NCBI RefSeq assembly: GCF_001625365.1
Contig: NZ_LJJF01000001.1
Coordinates: 2,674,501 to 2,738,500, forward strand
Direction of reading: 5' to 3'
Source: Streptomyces sp. MJM8645
GTDB taxonomy: Bacteria > Actinomycetota > Actinomycetes > Streptomycetales > Streptomycetaceae
Length of the DNA: 64,000 bases
The notes beneath the pieces are model-generated. The model did not search any database, was not told the origin of the DNA, and saw only the letters and a program-made list of their open reading frames with translations. Shown piece after piece: positions 46,308 through 55,748 of this stretch. The position numbers were made by a program, and so were the translations under genes. Within the stretch, counting starts at the first letter, position 1, and each line of letters begins with the position of its first letter.

Positions 46308-46477
46308 GACCCCTGGTTCTCCGTTCGGGGAGGTTCGTACTGCTCTGCCGGATTGCGAGTCCCGGCTCCACTGTCCAGCATCCCGCGCGCGGCTCCGGTG
46401 TCCCCGAGCCCCTTGTGGGGGCTCTCGGCCGGTCCGGAGGCTGTGTTCATCGGGGCGGTGCCCGAAAAACGAAAAAA

Positions 46478-46497
46478 CCCCTCGCGGGTGCGAGAGG
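46478..46497 (-). terminator. Terminator/possible attenuator between ilvE and cimA
   Basis: On the minus strand CCTCTCGC-accc-GCGAGGGG followed by TTTTTT, 190 bp after the ilvE stop and 171 bp before the cimA ATG. It resembles the ilvB attenuator (CGAGGGG then TTTTTT), so it may be read through under control rather than only ending ilvE transcripts. Confidence 0.75.
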
Positions 46498-46578
46498 TCT
46501 GCGCGCGGGTCTGGACGCTGGTGGTCGCTCCGCATCGGGTCCTGCGGGAGCGGTCACTGCGGACCGGCGCGCCTGCTG

Positions 46579-46632
46579 CTAATCATCAGCGACAGCGAGG
46601 ACACGCTCGCAGTCTGGCACACGTCCCGGCAT
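46579..46632 (-). CDS. Candidate leader peptide of cimA (17 aa)
   Basis: MPGRVPDCERVLAVADD ends 82 bp before the U-tract hairpin and has Val-Leu-Ala-Val in a row. The ribosome site is weak (GGGCGGG), so this is tentative. An overlapping frame, SSLSLMISSRRAGPQ from GTG, is an alternative. Confidence 0.3.
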   Translation of the reverse strand: MPGRVPDCERVLAVADD

Positions 46633-46685
46633 CCGGCCCGCCCGTCTCGCGATGCGGAACAGGGCAGGCCGGAGCGGGTGCCGCC

Positions 46686-47798
46686 TCAGACGATCTTGTG
46701 CAGCCAGCCGTGGGTGTCGGGGGTCTGGCCGCCCTGGATGGCCAGCAGGGCCCGGCGCAGCTCCATGGTGGTCGGGCCGGGCTCGCCGGCGCCGACCGTC
46801 CAGTCGGCGGCGGCCGACTTGACCGAGCCGACCGGGGTGATGACCGCGGCGGTGCCGCAGGCGAACACCTCGGTGAGGGTGCCGTCCGCGTTGGCCTGCT
46901 GCCACTCGTCGGTGGAGATCTTCCGCTCCTCGACGGCGTAGCCGAGGTCGGCGGCGAGCTGGAGCAGCGAGTCGCGGGTGATGCCGGGCAGCAGGGCGCC
47001 GGACAGCTCGGGGGTGACGATCTTCGCGTCCTTGCCCTCGCCGAAGACGAAGTACAGGTTCATGCCGCCCATCTCCTCGATCCACCGGTGCTCGGCGGCG
47101 TCGAGCCAGACGACCTGGTCGCAACCCTTCTCGGCGGCCTGGGCCTGGGCGATCAGCGAAGCGGCGTAGTTGCCGGCGCACTTGGCGGCGCCGGTGCCGC
47201 CGGGAGCGGCCCGGACGTACTCCTTGGACAGCCACACCGAGACCGGCTTGACGCCGCCCGGGAAGTAGGCGCCGGCCGGCGAGGCGATGATCATGAACAG
47301 ATAGGAGTTGGCCGGGCGGACACCCAGACCGACCTCGGTGGCGAACATGAACGGACGCAGGTACAGGCTCTGCTCGGGCTCGTTCGGCACCCACCCCTGG
47401 TCCTGCTGGACCAGCAGCTCGACGGCCTCGACGAAGGTCTCCACCGGCAGCTCCGGCATCGCCAGCCGACGGGCCGAGGCCTGGAAGCGGGCCGCGTTGG
47501 CCTCCGGACGGAAGGTCGCGATGGATCCGTCGGCCTGGCGGTAGGCCTTGAGGCCCTCGAAGATCGACTGGCCGTAGTGCAGGGTCATGTTCGCCGGGTC
47601 GACCTCCAGCGGCGCGTACGGCGCCAGCTGGGCGTCGTGCCAGCCCACGCCCTCGGTCCAACGGATGGTGACCATGTGGTCGGTGAAGACCCGGCCGAAG
47701 CCGGGGTTGATCAGCCGGGCCTCGCGCTCCGCGGTGGGCAGCGGGTGGGCGGAAGGCTTGAGGTCGAACGTGATGGGCGCCTGGGTGGGCGTGCTCAT
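46686..47798 (-). CDS. ilvE: Branched-chain amino acid aminotransferase
   Basis: PLP enzyme, fold type IV; last step for Val, Leu and Ile and the first of their breakdown. 370 residues from [20 protein letters not shown]. Substrate region [19 protein letters not shown] near 90, catalytic Lys in [20 protein letters not shown] near 203, [15 protein letters not shown] near 245, and the phosphate loop [17 protein letters not shown] near 315. The longer frame upstream is not coding. leuB lies 246 bp upstream. Confidence 0.97.
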   Translation of the reverse strand: MSTPTQAPITFDLKPSAHPLPTAEREARLINPGFGRVFTDHMVTIRWTEGVGWHDAQLAPYAPLEVDPANMTLHYGQSIFEGLKAYRQADGSIATFRPEANAARFQASARRLAMPELPVETFVEAVELLVQQDQGWVPNEPEQSLYLRPFMFATEVGLGVRPANSYLFMIIASPAGAYFPGGVKPVSVWLSKEYVRAAPGGTGAAKCAGNYAASLIAQAQAAEKGCDQVVWLDAAEHRWIEEMGGMNLYFVFGEGKDAKIVTPELSGALLPGITRDSLLQLAADLGYAVEERKISTDEWQQANADGTLTEVFACGTAAVITPVGSVKSAAADWTVGAGEPGPTTMELRRALLAIQGGQTPDTHGWLHKIV

Positions 47799-47973
47799 GG
47801 CTGTTTCCTTCACCGTGGGGTAGGTCCGGGCCGCCACCGCCGGGTGCCCGCCGCGGCCAACCAGCACCGGAACGAACGCACAACGGCACGACCCACTGTC
47901 GATACTCGCATCCAGAGGGCCGTGCCGAACAGCTGCCCGCTCCTTGGGGAGCTGCAAGCTGCGGTTATGTGGT

Positions 47974-47990
47974 GCGGCCCGCCGGGCCGC
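47974..47990 (-). terminator. Small hairpin after leuB
   Basis: GCGGCCC-gcc-GGGCCGC, 54 bp after the leuB stop on the minus strand; modest strength. Confidence 0.45.
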
Positions 47991-48044
47991 GACCGTTGTC
48001 GGCCCCGGCCCGTGGGCCGGAGTCCGTCAAGCGGATCCGGCCCG

Positions 48045-49082
48045 TCAGCCGGCTACTCGGGTGACCAGCGCGTCGCCGACCGCGGAGGTGCTGCGGGTGC
48101 CGGTGCGCTCGGCCAGGTCCGCCGCGACGGCGGCCTCCACCCGGGCGGCCTCGGCGGCGAAGCCCAGGTGCTCCAGCAGCATGGCGACCGACAGCACGGT
48201 GGCCGTCGGGTCGGCCTTGCCCTGGCCCGCGATGTCCGGCGCCGAACCGTGCACCGGCTCGAACATCGACGGGAACTCGCCGCCCGGGTTGATGTTGCCG
48301 CTCGCGGCCAGGCCGATCCCGCCAGTGACGGCGGCGGCCAGGTCGGTCAGGATGTCGCCGAACAGGTTGTCGGTGACGATGACGTCGAAGCGCTCCGGCT
48401 GGGTGACGAAGAAGATCGTCGCCGCGTCGACGTGCAGGTAGTCGGTGGTCACCTCCGGGAACTCCCGGCCGACCTCCGCGAAGATCCGCGACCACAGGTG
48501 CCCGGCGTGCACCAGCACGTTGTTCTTGTGCACCAGCGTCAGCTTCTTGCGCGGACGCGCCTGGGCCCGGCGGTAGGCGTCGCGCACCACGCGCTCGATG
48601 CCGAACGCGGTGTTCAGGCTGACCTCGGTGGCCACCTCCTGCGGCGTCCCGGTGCGCAGCGAGCCGCCGTTGCCGACGTACGGGCCCTCGGTGCCCTCGC
48701 GGACCACCACGAAGTCGATGGTCGGCTCACCGGCCAGCGGGGACTTCACCCCGGGGAACAGGCGGCCCGGACGCAGGTTGATGTGGTGGTCGAAGGCGAA
48801 CCGCAGCTTCAGCAGCAGCCCCCGCTCCAGCACGCCCGACGGCACGCTCGGGTCGCCGATGGCGCCCAGCAGGATCGCGTCGTGCGACTTCAGCTCGGCC
48901 AGCACGCTGTCCGGCAGGGTCTCCCCGGTCCGGTGGTAGCGCCGGGCGCCGAGGTCGTACTCGGTGGTCTCCAGCTTCACCTCGGCGGGAAGCACGGCAC
49001 CCAGGACCTTGAGACCTTCGGCCACCACTTCCTGGCCGATGCCGTCACCCGGGACAACTGCGAGACGAATCGTGCGAGACAT
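48045..49082 (-). CDS. leuB: 3-isopropylmalate dehydrogenase
   Basis: Third leucine-specific step: oxidative decarboxylation of 3-isopropylmalate with NAD+. 345 residues, [20 protein letters not shown] start, [15 protein letters not shown] near 102, [15 protein letters not shown] near 124 with the Arg/Glu of the active site, [13 protein letters not shown] near 185, [20 protein letters not shown] near 236 (metal-binding Asp residues), and the NAD loop [20 protein letters not shown] near 270. ilvE follows. Confidence 0.97.
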   Translation of the reverse strand: MSRTIRLAVVPGDGIGQEVVAEGLKVLGAVLPAEVKLETTEYDLGARRYHRTGETLPDSVLAELKSHDAILLGAIGDPSVPSGVLERGLLLKLRFAFDHHINLRPGRLFPGVKSPLAGEPTIDFVVVREGTEGPYVGNGGSLRTGTPQEVATEVSLNTAFGIERVVRDAYRRAQARPRKKLTLVHKNNVLVHAGHLWSRIFAEVGREFPEVTTDYLHVDAATIFFVTQPERFDVIVTDNLFGDILTDLAAAVTGGIGLAASGNINPGGEFPSMFEPVHGSAPDIAGQGKADPTATVLSVAMLLEHLGFAAEAARVEAAVAADLAERTGTRSTSAVGDALVTRVAG

Positions 49083-49142
49083 GCTCGGACCCTACTCCGG
49101 TGTCCCAGGGGTTGACACCCGGCGTCCACCATCCGGACGGGG

Positions 49143-49232
49143 TCAGGTCAGGTCGATCTCGACGGGGCGTGCGCCCGGGTCGCCCTCGTACTGGACGTAC
49201 TTGGGCGATTCGGGCGTGCGTCCAGGTGGGAT
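49143..49232 (-). pseudogene. Coding-looking fragment lacking a start codon (about 30 aa)
   Basis: On the minus strand the frame ending at 49143 reads TPESPKYVQYEGDPGARPV and EIDLT before TGA, with nearly perfect GC3 and ordinary residue mix, unlike the shadow frames nearby. No ATG, GTG, TTG or CTG is found in frame in the neighbouring stretch; upstream it runs into the GGTACC-type repeat. It could be a small gene whose 5' end was cut off by that element, or chance. Confidence 0.35.
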
Positions 49233-49266
49233 GCCTGGGGGTACCTCCCGGCCGCCAGGCTGGGGG
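49233..49266. repeat. Streptomycete-type intergenic repeat (CTGGGGGTACCTCCC class)
   Basis: GCCTGGGGGTACCTCCCGGC followed by a GGCTGGGGG repeat. Elements of the form GGGGGTACC/CTCCC with a GCTGGGGG partner are common between genes in Streptomyces genomes (from memory). The core GGGGGTACCTCCC is an imperfect palindrome. Confidence 0.45.
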
Positions 49267-49353
49267 CGTGTCGCGGGCCCGGCAAGATCGGCCGGACAGG
49301 ACCTAGGGTGGCGGGGTCCGGCAATCCCTCGCGGAAACGGGGTCGAGCAGCAG

Positions 49354-51837
49354 ATGGGCGTGCGGCGGCGGGAGGTGCTGGTCTGCGGGAGTGCGGCCGG
49401 GCTGGCGGTGGGCGGGTACGCGCTCGCGGTGGGGCTGCGCGGGGTGTGGCCGACGGGGGCGGGCGAGGCCGCCCTGCCGTACCACGCCCACCTGTGGGAC
49501 CTGCTGCACGGGCGGGCCGCCGGGGACCTCCTGTTCAACTGGAACAGCGGCTACGGCGTCCCGTTCCTCGCCGACTTCTTCGCCTACCTGATGAACCCGT
49601 TCTCCTGGCCGACCGCCCTCCTCCCCCGCGACCAGGGCCGGCTCGCGCTGCTCCTGGTCACCCTCGCCACCATCGGCCTCGGCACCGCCCTGATGGCCCA
49701 CCTGCTCGGCCGGCTGCACGCCGGCCCGCACTGGCTGCGGGCGCTCGCCGCCGTCGGGTACGGGCTCTGCGCCTGGGTGCTCGACGTCGGCGGGGCGGCG
49801 CCGATGTGGCTCTGGGGCCTGGTCTCGCTGCCGCTGCTCGGCCTGGCCGCCGACTGGTGCCTGCGCGAGCGGCGCTGGGTGGCCGGCTCGCTGTGCGTCA
49901 CCCTCGCCTGGGCCGGCAACCTGTACACCGCCGCGCTGGCCACCCTGATGGCCGGGCTGCTGCTGGCCGTCCGCCTGTTCGCCACCCCGCGGCCGGTGCG
50001 CCACCGGGTCCGGGTCACCGGGCGGGCCTTCACCATGGCCACCACCGGTGTCCTGCTCGCCTCGCCCGTGCTGTTCGTCGCCGTCCGGGCCGCGCACGGC
50101 GCCCAGCCGGAGTCCCCGGTGCAGCCGCTCGGCCCGTCCGGGTTCGGCGGGCACCTCGCGCAGTTGCTGCCCGCCACCCATGGCGGGCGGCCGCTGCCGG
50201 ACGTCGCGATCGGCCTGCTGGGGCTGCTGCTGGTGTGCGGGCTGCCGTTCAACCGGCGGGTGCGGGTACGGGAGCGGGCGGTCTGGTGCGGGGCGCTGGT
50301 GCTGGTGGTGCTCAGCTTCGTCTGGACCCCGACCGTGCTGGTCTGGCACGGTCTGGCGATCCCGGCCGGCGGGCCGTACCGGGTCGCGTTCGTGCTCAGC
50401 GGCCTGCTGGTGCTGGCGGGCTGGGTGTCGCTGGCGCACCGGCCGGACCGGCTGACCCTGCTGGGCGGCGCCGCCGTGGTCGCGGTGATCGCCGCGCTGG
50501 CGGCGGGCCGGCACTCGGTCCGCGCCTCCACCTGGACGCTGTTGGCCGTCGGCGGGGTCGTCCTGCTCGCCGCGCTCTGGACCCTCGACCACCGGCACAC
50601 CGACCGCCGGGCCACCGCCCTGGCGACCTGGGTGCTGGCCGGTGTGGTGCTCGGCAACGCCGTCTGGTCCGGGTACGCGGCGCTCGCCGCCGCCCCGGCC
50701 GACCCCGCCTCCCCCGCCGCCGTCCGGGCCGGGTACGCGGCGGTGCGCGACGGCGCCGACTGGCCCCGGGGCCGCAGCGACCCCGGCCCGCACGCCTTCA
50801 CCACCAACGATCCGCTGCTGCTCGACGGCCAGGGCGGCGGCTACTTCAGCGGCTACCTGCCGACCGTCGCCGCCCTGCTGCTGCACGACCTCGGCGCGGG
50901 CTGGACGGCGGGCGGGCGGCAGACCGCCAGCGTCACCGACCCGGTCGGGCAGGCCCTGTTCGCCGTCCGCGCCCACCTCGACGACGGGCCGCCCCCGGCC
51001 GGCTTCACCCCCGGACGGGCCGCCGCACCGCCGCTGGTCACCGTGCTGCCGCCCGGCGCCCGGCCGGACACCTCCTCGGTCTGGTCCCGGCAGGAGTCAC
51101 TGCTCGGCAGCCGGGTGTACGAGGCCCCGCTGCCCGTCCCGGCCGGCGGCCCGGCGCCCACCCTGCACGGCACCAGCGGCTGGTCGCTGCCCGGCGGCGC
51201 CGAGGGCACCGTCCTCACCGCGGCCTGCACCCCCGGCGGCACGGCCTACTTCCACGGCGTCTGGTACCGGGGCACGGTCAGCGGCCTCGGCACCACCTAC
51301 CGCAGCGACGGCGAACAGCCCACCACGGCCGTCGCGATCCACCGGCTGGGGCCGGTCCCCGCCGACGGGACGGTCCGGGTGATCCTGCGCTCCGACACGG
51401 TCGGCCAGGTCCCGGCCCGTCCGATCGGCTGTCTGCGGCCCGGCGCCCTGGACGCCGCCGTCGCCCGTCTCACCGCCACCGGCGCGACCGGCGTGACGGC
51501 CGGCGGGCACACCCTCGCCGCGACCCTCCCGGTCGGCTCCACCGGCACCGCGCTGCTGTCCGTCCCGGCCGCCGAGGGCTGGACCTGCGCGGCGGGCGGC
51601 GGCCGGTACGTCCCGCCGACGCCCGTCCTGGGCATGATCGGCGTACCGCTCGGCGCCGGCGCCGACCGCATCGCCTGCTCCTTCCGCCCGCCCGGTCTCA
51701 CCGAGGGCCTCACCGTCAGCTCCGCCACCGCCGCCGCCCTCGCCCTGGTCGCCGTCTTCACCCGCTTCTCCCGCCGCCCGACCCGCGCCCCCCGCCGCAC
51801 CCGCCGGCTCGCCGCCCAGGCCGCCGACCGAGGCTGA
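49354..51837 (+). CDS. YfhO-like multi-spanning membrane protein (827 aa)
   Basis: A start at MGVRRREVLVCGSAAGLAVG is chosen; the frame upstream has no coding signature. About ten to twelve transmembrane segments lie in residues 8-450 (HAHLWDLLHGRAAGDLLFNW loop, then LALLLVTLATIGLGTALMAH etc.) with a large extracellular part (about 455-790) and a last helix near 793-812 before a basic tail. This is the architecture of YfhO-type or GT-C glycosyltransferase-like proteins; YfhO glycosylates lipoteichoic acid in Bacillus. The substrate here is unknown. It is convergent with the subtilisin gene. Confidence 0.8.
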   Translation: MGVRRREVLVCGSAAGLAVGGYALAVGLRGVWPTGAGEAALPYHAHLWDLLHGRAAGDLLFNWNSGYGVPFLADFFAYLMNPFSWPTALLPRDQGRLALLLVTLATIGLGTALMAHLLGRLHAGPHWLRALAAVGYGLCAWVLDVGGAAPMWLWGLVSLPLLGLAADWCLRERRWVAGSLCVTLAWAGNLYTAALATLMAGLLLAVRLFATPRPVRHRVRVTGRAFTMATTGVLLASPVLFVAVRAAHGAQPESPVQPLGPSGFGGHLAQLLPATHGGRPLPDVAIGLLGLLLVCGLPFNRRVRVRERAVWCGALVLVVLSFVWTPTVLVWHGLAIPAGGPYRVAFVLSGLLVLAGWVSLAHRPDRLTLLGGAAVVAVIAALAAGRHSVRASTWTLLAVGGVVLLAALWTLDHRHTDRRATALATWVLAGVVLGNAVWSGYAALAAAPADPASPAAVRAGYAAVRDGADWPRGRSDPGPHAFTTNDPLLLDGQGGGYFSGYLPTVAALLLHDLGAGWTAGGRQTASVTDPVGQALFAVRAHLDDGPPPAGFTPGRAAAPPLVTVLPPGARPDTSSVWSRQESLLGSRVYEAPLPVPAGGPAPTLHGTSGWSLPGGAEGTVLTAACTPGGTAYFHGVWYRGTVSGLGTTYRSDGEQPTTAVAIHRLGPVPADGTVRVILRSDTVGQVPARPIGCLRPGALDAAVARLTATGATGVTAGGHTLAATLPVGSTGTALLSVPAAEGWTCAAGGGRYVPPTPVLGMIGVPLGAGADRIACSFRPPGLTEGLTVSSATAAALALVAVFTRFSRRPTRAPRRTRRLAAQAADRG

Positions 51838-51928
51838 GGCGGCCGGGCCTGAGGCGGCCGAGCCGGGCACGGCCGACCGCCGGTGGCACCGCAAGTGGGC
51901 CCCCGCCACCGAGGCGCGGCACGACGCG

Positions 51929-51965
51929 CGAGGGGCGGCCCGCCAGGTCGGCGGGCCGCCCCTCG
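51929..51965. terminator. Convergent terminator between the YfhO-like gene and the protease
   Basis: Perfect 16-bp stem CGAGGGGCGGCCCGCC / GGCGGGCCGCCCCTCG, 5-nt loop, between the two convergent stops. Confidence 0.85.
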
Positions 51966-51976
51966 GGCGGGTGCGG

Positions 51977-54900
51977 TCAGGGGAGGCTGATCACCTGGCT
52001 CCGGTGGGCGGCGGGGTTGAGGTGGTGGAGCAGGAGCAGGCGGGAGGTGTCGCCGGGGGTGCGGCGGATGTCGAGGACGGTGCCGGGCCGGACCGGGGTG
52101 GCGAGGGCCGCGGGGCCGCCGAGGCCGGCGCGGATGTCGACGGCGGGGTGCAGGACGTCGAGGGCCAGGACGGGGCGGGTGCCGCGCAGGCCGATGGCGG
52201 AGTAGGACTCGGCCGGGTCGGGTGTGCCGGGGGCGACGGTGCTGGTCCAGACGCCGTAGTGGATGGTGCTGTGGCCTTCCCGGACGCCCGGGAGGGCACT
52301 CAGCCGGACGGGGAGGACGACGGCGTCGCCGTCCAGCAGGGCGGTGTCGGTGTCGCCCCAGTGGCCGTTGAGCGGCTGGACGTCGAGTTCGGCGCCGGTT
52401 CGGGCGTCCAGGGCGCGGGAGACGAGGACGTCGCTGTTGCGCAGCCGGTCGGCTTCGAGGATGACGTCGGTGGTGCCGTCGCCGTCGGTGTCCAGGGAGA
52501 CCCGGACGCCGTAGAGCCCGACCGGGGTGGCGGCCGGGGCCCAGAGCTGGGCGCCCACGTAGAGCAGGTCGGAGCTGGTGGCGGCACCGACGACCCGCAG
52601 GTTGGCGGCCCGGTCGCCGGGGTGCTGGACGCAGACGTCCTGCGGGGGGTCGGCCGGCGCGGCGTCGTCGTCGGGCCGGATGCCGGCCCCGGGCCCGACG
52701 GCGGCTTCGCTGTCGGGCGGGCAGTCGGCCCAGCGGGTGCCTTCGCCGCCGAGGGTGAGGGCGGTGACGAGTCCGGGCCGGTTGCCGGGGGCGGCGCTGC
52801 CGCCGAGCATCAGGACGGTGCCGTCCCGGGTGGTGCGGGCGGCGGCGGTGGCGGTGAGGTCGGTGGCCGGGCGCGGGGCGGCGAGGACGGGGACGCGCAG
52901 TTGGGGCAGGGCCGGGTCGGTGACGGGGGTGAGCAGGACGCGGCCGGAGAGTTCGGCGCGGTAGCTGCGGGCCTTGCCGTTCTGCAGGGTGTCGATGGTG
53001 GGGTCGGGGGCGCGGCCCAGTTCCCCGGGGACGGCGAGGGTGACGTGCACCCGCGCGGTGCCGCCGGCCGGGACGTCGACCTGGTCCGGCGTCACCTCGA
53101 AGGTGGCGCCGGGCAGTTCGGTGGCGGCCGCGTAGCCGGTGCGGTAGCTCAGCGGCCGGTCCGCGTGGTTGCGCACCTCGATGTCGCGGCCGAGGGCGGT
53201 CGGCCCGGCGATCTCGACCGGCCCGTAGGAGACGCCGACGCTGCCTTCGGCCGCTCCGTCGCCGGCCGCGTAGGCGACGACGGGGGTGTGGACGGCCCGG
53301 TCGACCTGGGCGCGGCCGCCGCCGGTGCGCTCGGGGCCGTAGACCGGTCCGCCGTGGTCGTCGCCGAGCCAGGTGTCGACGGCGGTGTTCATGAGCGCGG
53401 CCTTGAGCTGTTCGACCGGCCAGTCGGGGTGGGCGGCGCGGACGAGGGCGGCGAGGCCGGTGATGTGCGGGGTGGCCATCGAGGTGCCGTCCTCGCGCTG
53501 GCCGCCGCTGCCGCTGCCGACGAGGGCGGACCAGATGGTCTCGCCGGGGGCGGCGAGGTCGGGTTTGACGATGCCGGGGACGCCGATGCCGCGGGAGGAG
53601 AAGTCGGTGAGGGTGTCGGTGCGGGCGGGCTGGTCCTGGGAGACGGAGCCGTGCAGCGGGTTGCCGGGGGCGGCGAGGCGGATCTCGACCGGCCCGGCCG
53701 CGGCGGCCTGCCGGAGCCGTTCGCCGTCGGCGTGGGCGAGCAGGGCGGCCGGGATGCGGTCGTTGCCGGAGATCTCGGCGAGGTGGTCGGTGTCGGCGGC
53801 GTAGAGGGCGCCGATCGCACCGGCGTCGGCGGCGTGGTCGGCGCGGGGGCCGGAGTTGCAGGCCCGTTCGGTGTCGCGGGTGCGCCAGGTGAGGACGGCG
53901 ATCTTTCCGGCGAGCCGCTGCCGGTCGGCTTCGCTGTAGGCGGCGCAGCCGTCGGACTGGTCGGCGGGCAGGGCGAGTTGGCCGCTGACGTCGGCGCTGG
54001 ACCAGCCCTGGTAGCGCTCGCTCCAGTGGGCCGGGACGACGCCGGCCAGGTCGGCGGGGGCGAGCACGGTGAGGCCGTCGGTGTCGCTGTGCGGGTCGAC
54101 GGAGGCGGCGACGGCGATGGCCCGGGCGGCGGTGCCGGGGCTGCCGCCGATGCCGTAGACGTCGCCGTCGTTGCCGGCGGCGGCGACCACGACGGTGCCG
54201 AGGGCGGCGAGCCGGTCGACGGCGAGGGCATCGGTGTCGTCGGGGTTGCCGAAGCGGCTGCCGAGGGAGAGGTTGACGACGTCGAGGCGGTCGCCGAGGT
54301 CTCCGTCGCCGTTGGGGTCGGCGGCGAGGTCGAGGGCCTGGGCGAGCCGGTCGGTGGAGCCGTCGCAGCCGAAGACCCGGATCGCGTACAGCTGGGCGCC
54401 GGGGGCGGCGCCGGGGCCGACCTTGAACCCGGCGGGGTCGAGTCCGGGCCGGTAGGGGCCGGTGTACGGGTGGCCGTCGGCGGTGACGCCGTAGCCGGCG
54501 GCGGTGCCGGCGACGTGGGTGCCGTGCCCGTTGCGGTCGCAGTCGATCGGGTTGTCGCTGGGGTGCGGGACGGGCTGGTGGTGGGGGGAGGACGGGTCGG
54601 GGTTGTAGTCGTCGCCGACCAGGTCCTTGCCGCCGATCACCTTGGCGTTGGGGAACAGCTCGGGCGGGGCCGGCTTGCCGCGTTCGACGGAGCGGAAGGC
54701 GGCCTCGGTGCCGGGGCCGCCGAAGTCGGCGTGGGTGTAGTCGATGCCGCTGTCGATGATGCCGATCCGCACCCCCTGGCCGGTGTTGCCATCGCCGGTC
54801 GCGCCGGCCCAGACCTGCGGGGCGCCGATCAGCGGGACGGAGTAGGCGTTGTCCCGCTGTTTGCGGACGATCGGGTGGACGGCCCGGACGCCGGGCAGCG

Positions 54901-55312
54901 CGCGCAGGGCGGGCAGCCGGTCGGCGGGCGCGTTGACGGCGAGGCCGGTGAGCAGGGTGCGGGTGCGGTAGAGCTCGCCGGCGGTGGGCGCCGCCCGGTG
55001 GACGGCCGCGGCGAGCCGGTCGAGGGCTTCGCCGGCCTTGGCGCGCTGGGCGGCGCCGGCATCGGCGGCCTCCCGGCGGGCGGCCTCCGGGGAGCGCTGG
55101 GCCCGCCGGGCCCCGTCGGCGGCGCGCCGCCAGGCGGGGCCGGCCGGCTCGGTGCCGAGTTCGAGCAGGACGGTGGCCGTTCGGCCGGCCCTCGACGGCT
55201 CCGTCGGGGGCCCGCCGGAGGCCGGGGTGGCGGCGAGCGCCGCGCTCCCGGCCAGCACGGCCAGGGTGAGGCCGATCCGGGTGATGGGTCGGCGGACGGA
55301 TGGCAGGCGCAC
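51977..55312 (-). CDS. Secreted subtilisin-family (S8) serine protease with PA insertion (1111 aa)
   Basis: GTG at 55312 with GGGGGAGAGG upstream; signal peptide (ITRIGLTLAVLAGSAALAAT, cleavage near 35). A pro-domain of about 45-150 is followed by the catalytic Asp in GIIDSGIDYTHADF (near 190), His in GHGTHVAGTAAGYG (near 262) and Ser in DGTSMATPHITGLAAL (near 607). Between His and Ser lies a PA domain (about 415-560, ACNSGPRADHAADAGAIGAL). The C-terminal 450 residues are beta-rich repeats, one Asp-rich (DTDGDGTTDVI), possibly calcium-binding. It acts outside the cell, probably on proteins for nutrition or development (inference). Confidence 0.92.
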   Translation of the reverse strand: MRLPSVRRPITRIGLTLAVLAGSAALAATPASGGPPTEPSRAGRTATVLLELGTEPAGPAWRRAADGARRAQRSPEAARREAADAGAAQRAKAGEALDRLAAAVHRAAPTAGELYRTRTLLTGLAVNAPADRLPALRALPGVRAVHPIVRKQRDNAYSVPLIGAPQVWAGATGDGNTGQGVRIGIIDSGIDYTHADFGGPGTEAAFRSVERGKPAPPELFPNAKVIGGKDLVGDDYNPDPSSPHHQPVPHPSDNPIDCDRNGHGTHVAGTAAGYGVTADGHPYTGPYRPGLDPAGFKVGPGAAPGAQLYAIRVFGCDGSTDRLAQALDLAADPNGDGDLGDRLDVVNLSLGSRFGNPDDTDALAVDRLAALGTVVVAAAGNDGDVYGIGGSPGTAARAIAVAASVDPHSDTDGLTVLAPADLAGVVPAHWSERYQGWSSADVSGQLALPADQSDGCAAYSEADRQRLAGKIAVLTWRTRDTERACNSGPRADHAADAGAIGALYAADTDHLAEISGNDRIPAALLAHADGERLRQAAAAGPVEIRLAAPGNPLHGSVSQDQPARTDTLTDFSSRGIGVPGIVKPDLAAPGETIWSALVGSGSGGQREDGTSMATPHITGLAALVRAAHPDWPVEQLKAALMNTAVDTWLGDDHGGPVYGPERTGGGRAQVDRAVHTPVVAYAAGDGAAEGSVGVSYGPVEIAGPTALGRDIEVRNHADRPLSYRTGYAAATELPGATFEVTPDQVDVPAGGTARVHVTLAVPGELGRAPDPTIDTLQNGKARSYRAELSGRVLLTPVTDPALPQLRVPVLAAPRPATDLTATAAARTTRDGTVLMLGGSAAPGNRPGLVTALTLGGEGTRWADCPPDSEAAVGPGAGIRPDDDAAPADPPQDVCVQHPGDRAANLRVVGAATSSDLLYVGAQLWAPAATPVGLYGVRVSLDTDGDGTTDVILEADRLRNSDVLVSRALDARTGAELDVQPLNGHWGDTDTALLDGDAVVLPVRLSALPGVREGHSTIHYGVWTSTVAPGTPDPAESYSAIGLRGTRPVLALDVLHPAVDIRAGLGGPAALATPVRPGTVLDIRRTPGDTSRLLLLHHLNPAAHRSQVISLP

Positions 55313-55586
55313 TGGGCCCTCTCCCCCGGCAGGGGGACTGATCCGCACACCGTGTCGCTGACGCCCGCCCGCGCGAACGTCGATCACCCTTCCGGGGGCC
55401 CCAAATTAGGATGATCGCGCCGGCGAGCGCGAGCAACTTCCCTCGGACGGACGCCGGTTGCACTCGACCGGGTGACCTGACGGCAGCCCGAGCGGCCTAT
55501 TCGGCAGATGAACGGCCGGGTCGGAGAAGCCCCCCGAGGAGGGCCGTCCGACGACCCTTGACAGACAGGCCCGCCAGGGGTTCCCG

Positions 55587-55748
55587 TCAGAGGTGCCCGG
55601 TCGAGCCGCCGTTGTCGCGGCGGTCCAGCGCCCGCTGCAGCGCGGCGGCGGCGAAGGGGTTCCGCTCGGCGGCCCGGCGCCGGCGCGGGGCGCGGACGGG
55701 GGTGGCGGCGGGGGCGGCAGTGGCGTGGCGGTCGGCGGTGAGGGGCAT
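55587..55748 (-). CDS. Small basic protein (53 aa), function unknown
   Basis: ATG with AAGGAG at ideal spacing. The sequence begins MPLTADRHATAAPAATPVRA, then APRRRRAAERNPFAAAALQ and RALDRRDNGGSTGHL. No hydrophobic helix; the second half is an amphipathic helix with a Gly/Ser tail. It could be a peptide precursor, a regulator of a neighbour or a DNA/RNA-binding peptide. I do not recognise it. A 20-bp palindrome lies 180 bp upstream. It sits between the protease and serA on the same strand. Confidence 0.7.
   Translation of the reverse strand: MPLTADRHATAAPAATPVRAPRRRRAAERNPFAAAALQRALDRRDNGGSTGHL

Noticed and set aside
46584..46603. Frame MISSRRAGPQ (from GTG SSLSL) as cimA leader peptide
   Set aside because: Only one Ile and no Leu/Val run near its end; kept as alternative but less fitting than the Val-Leu-Ala-Val frame.
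44865..49115. 1416-codon plus-strand frame over cimA, ilvE and leuB
   Set aside because: Antisense shadow spanning three recognised enzymes and their intergenic regions.
51297..55463. 1388-codon minus-strand frame overlapping the subtilisin in another frame
   Set aside because: Arg/Pro/Ala-only composition; the S8 protease frame carries signal peptide and catalytic triad.
51977..55748. Subtilisin plus 53-aa gene as a lantibiotic/RiPP cluster
   Set aside because: No modification enzyme or dedicated transporter is present, the protease has a Sec signal and large extracellular C-terminus, and terminators and distance separate the genes.
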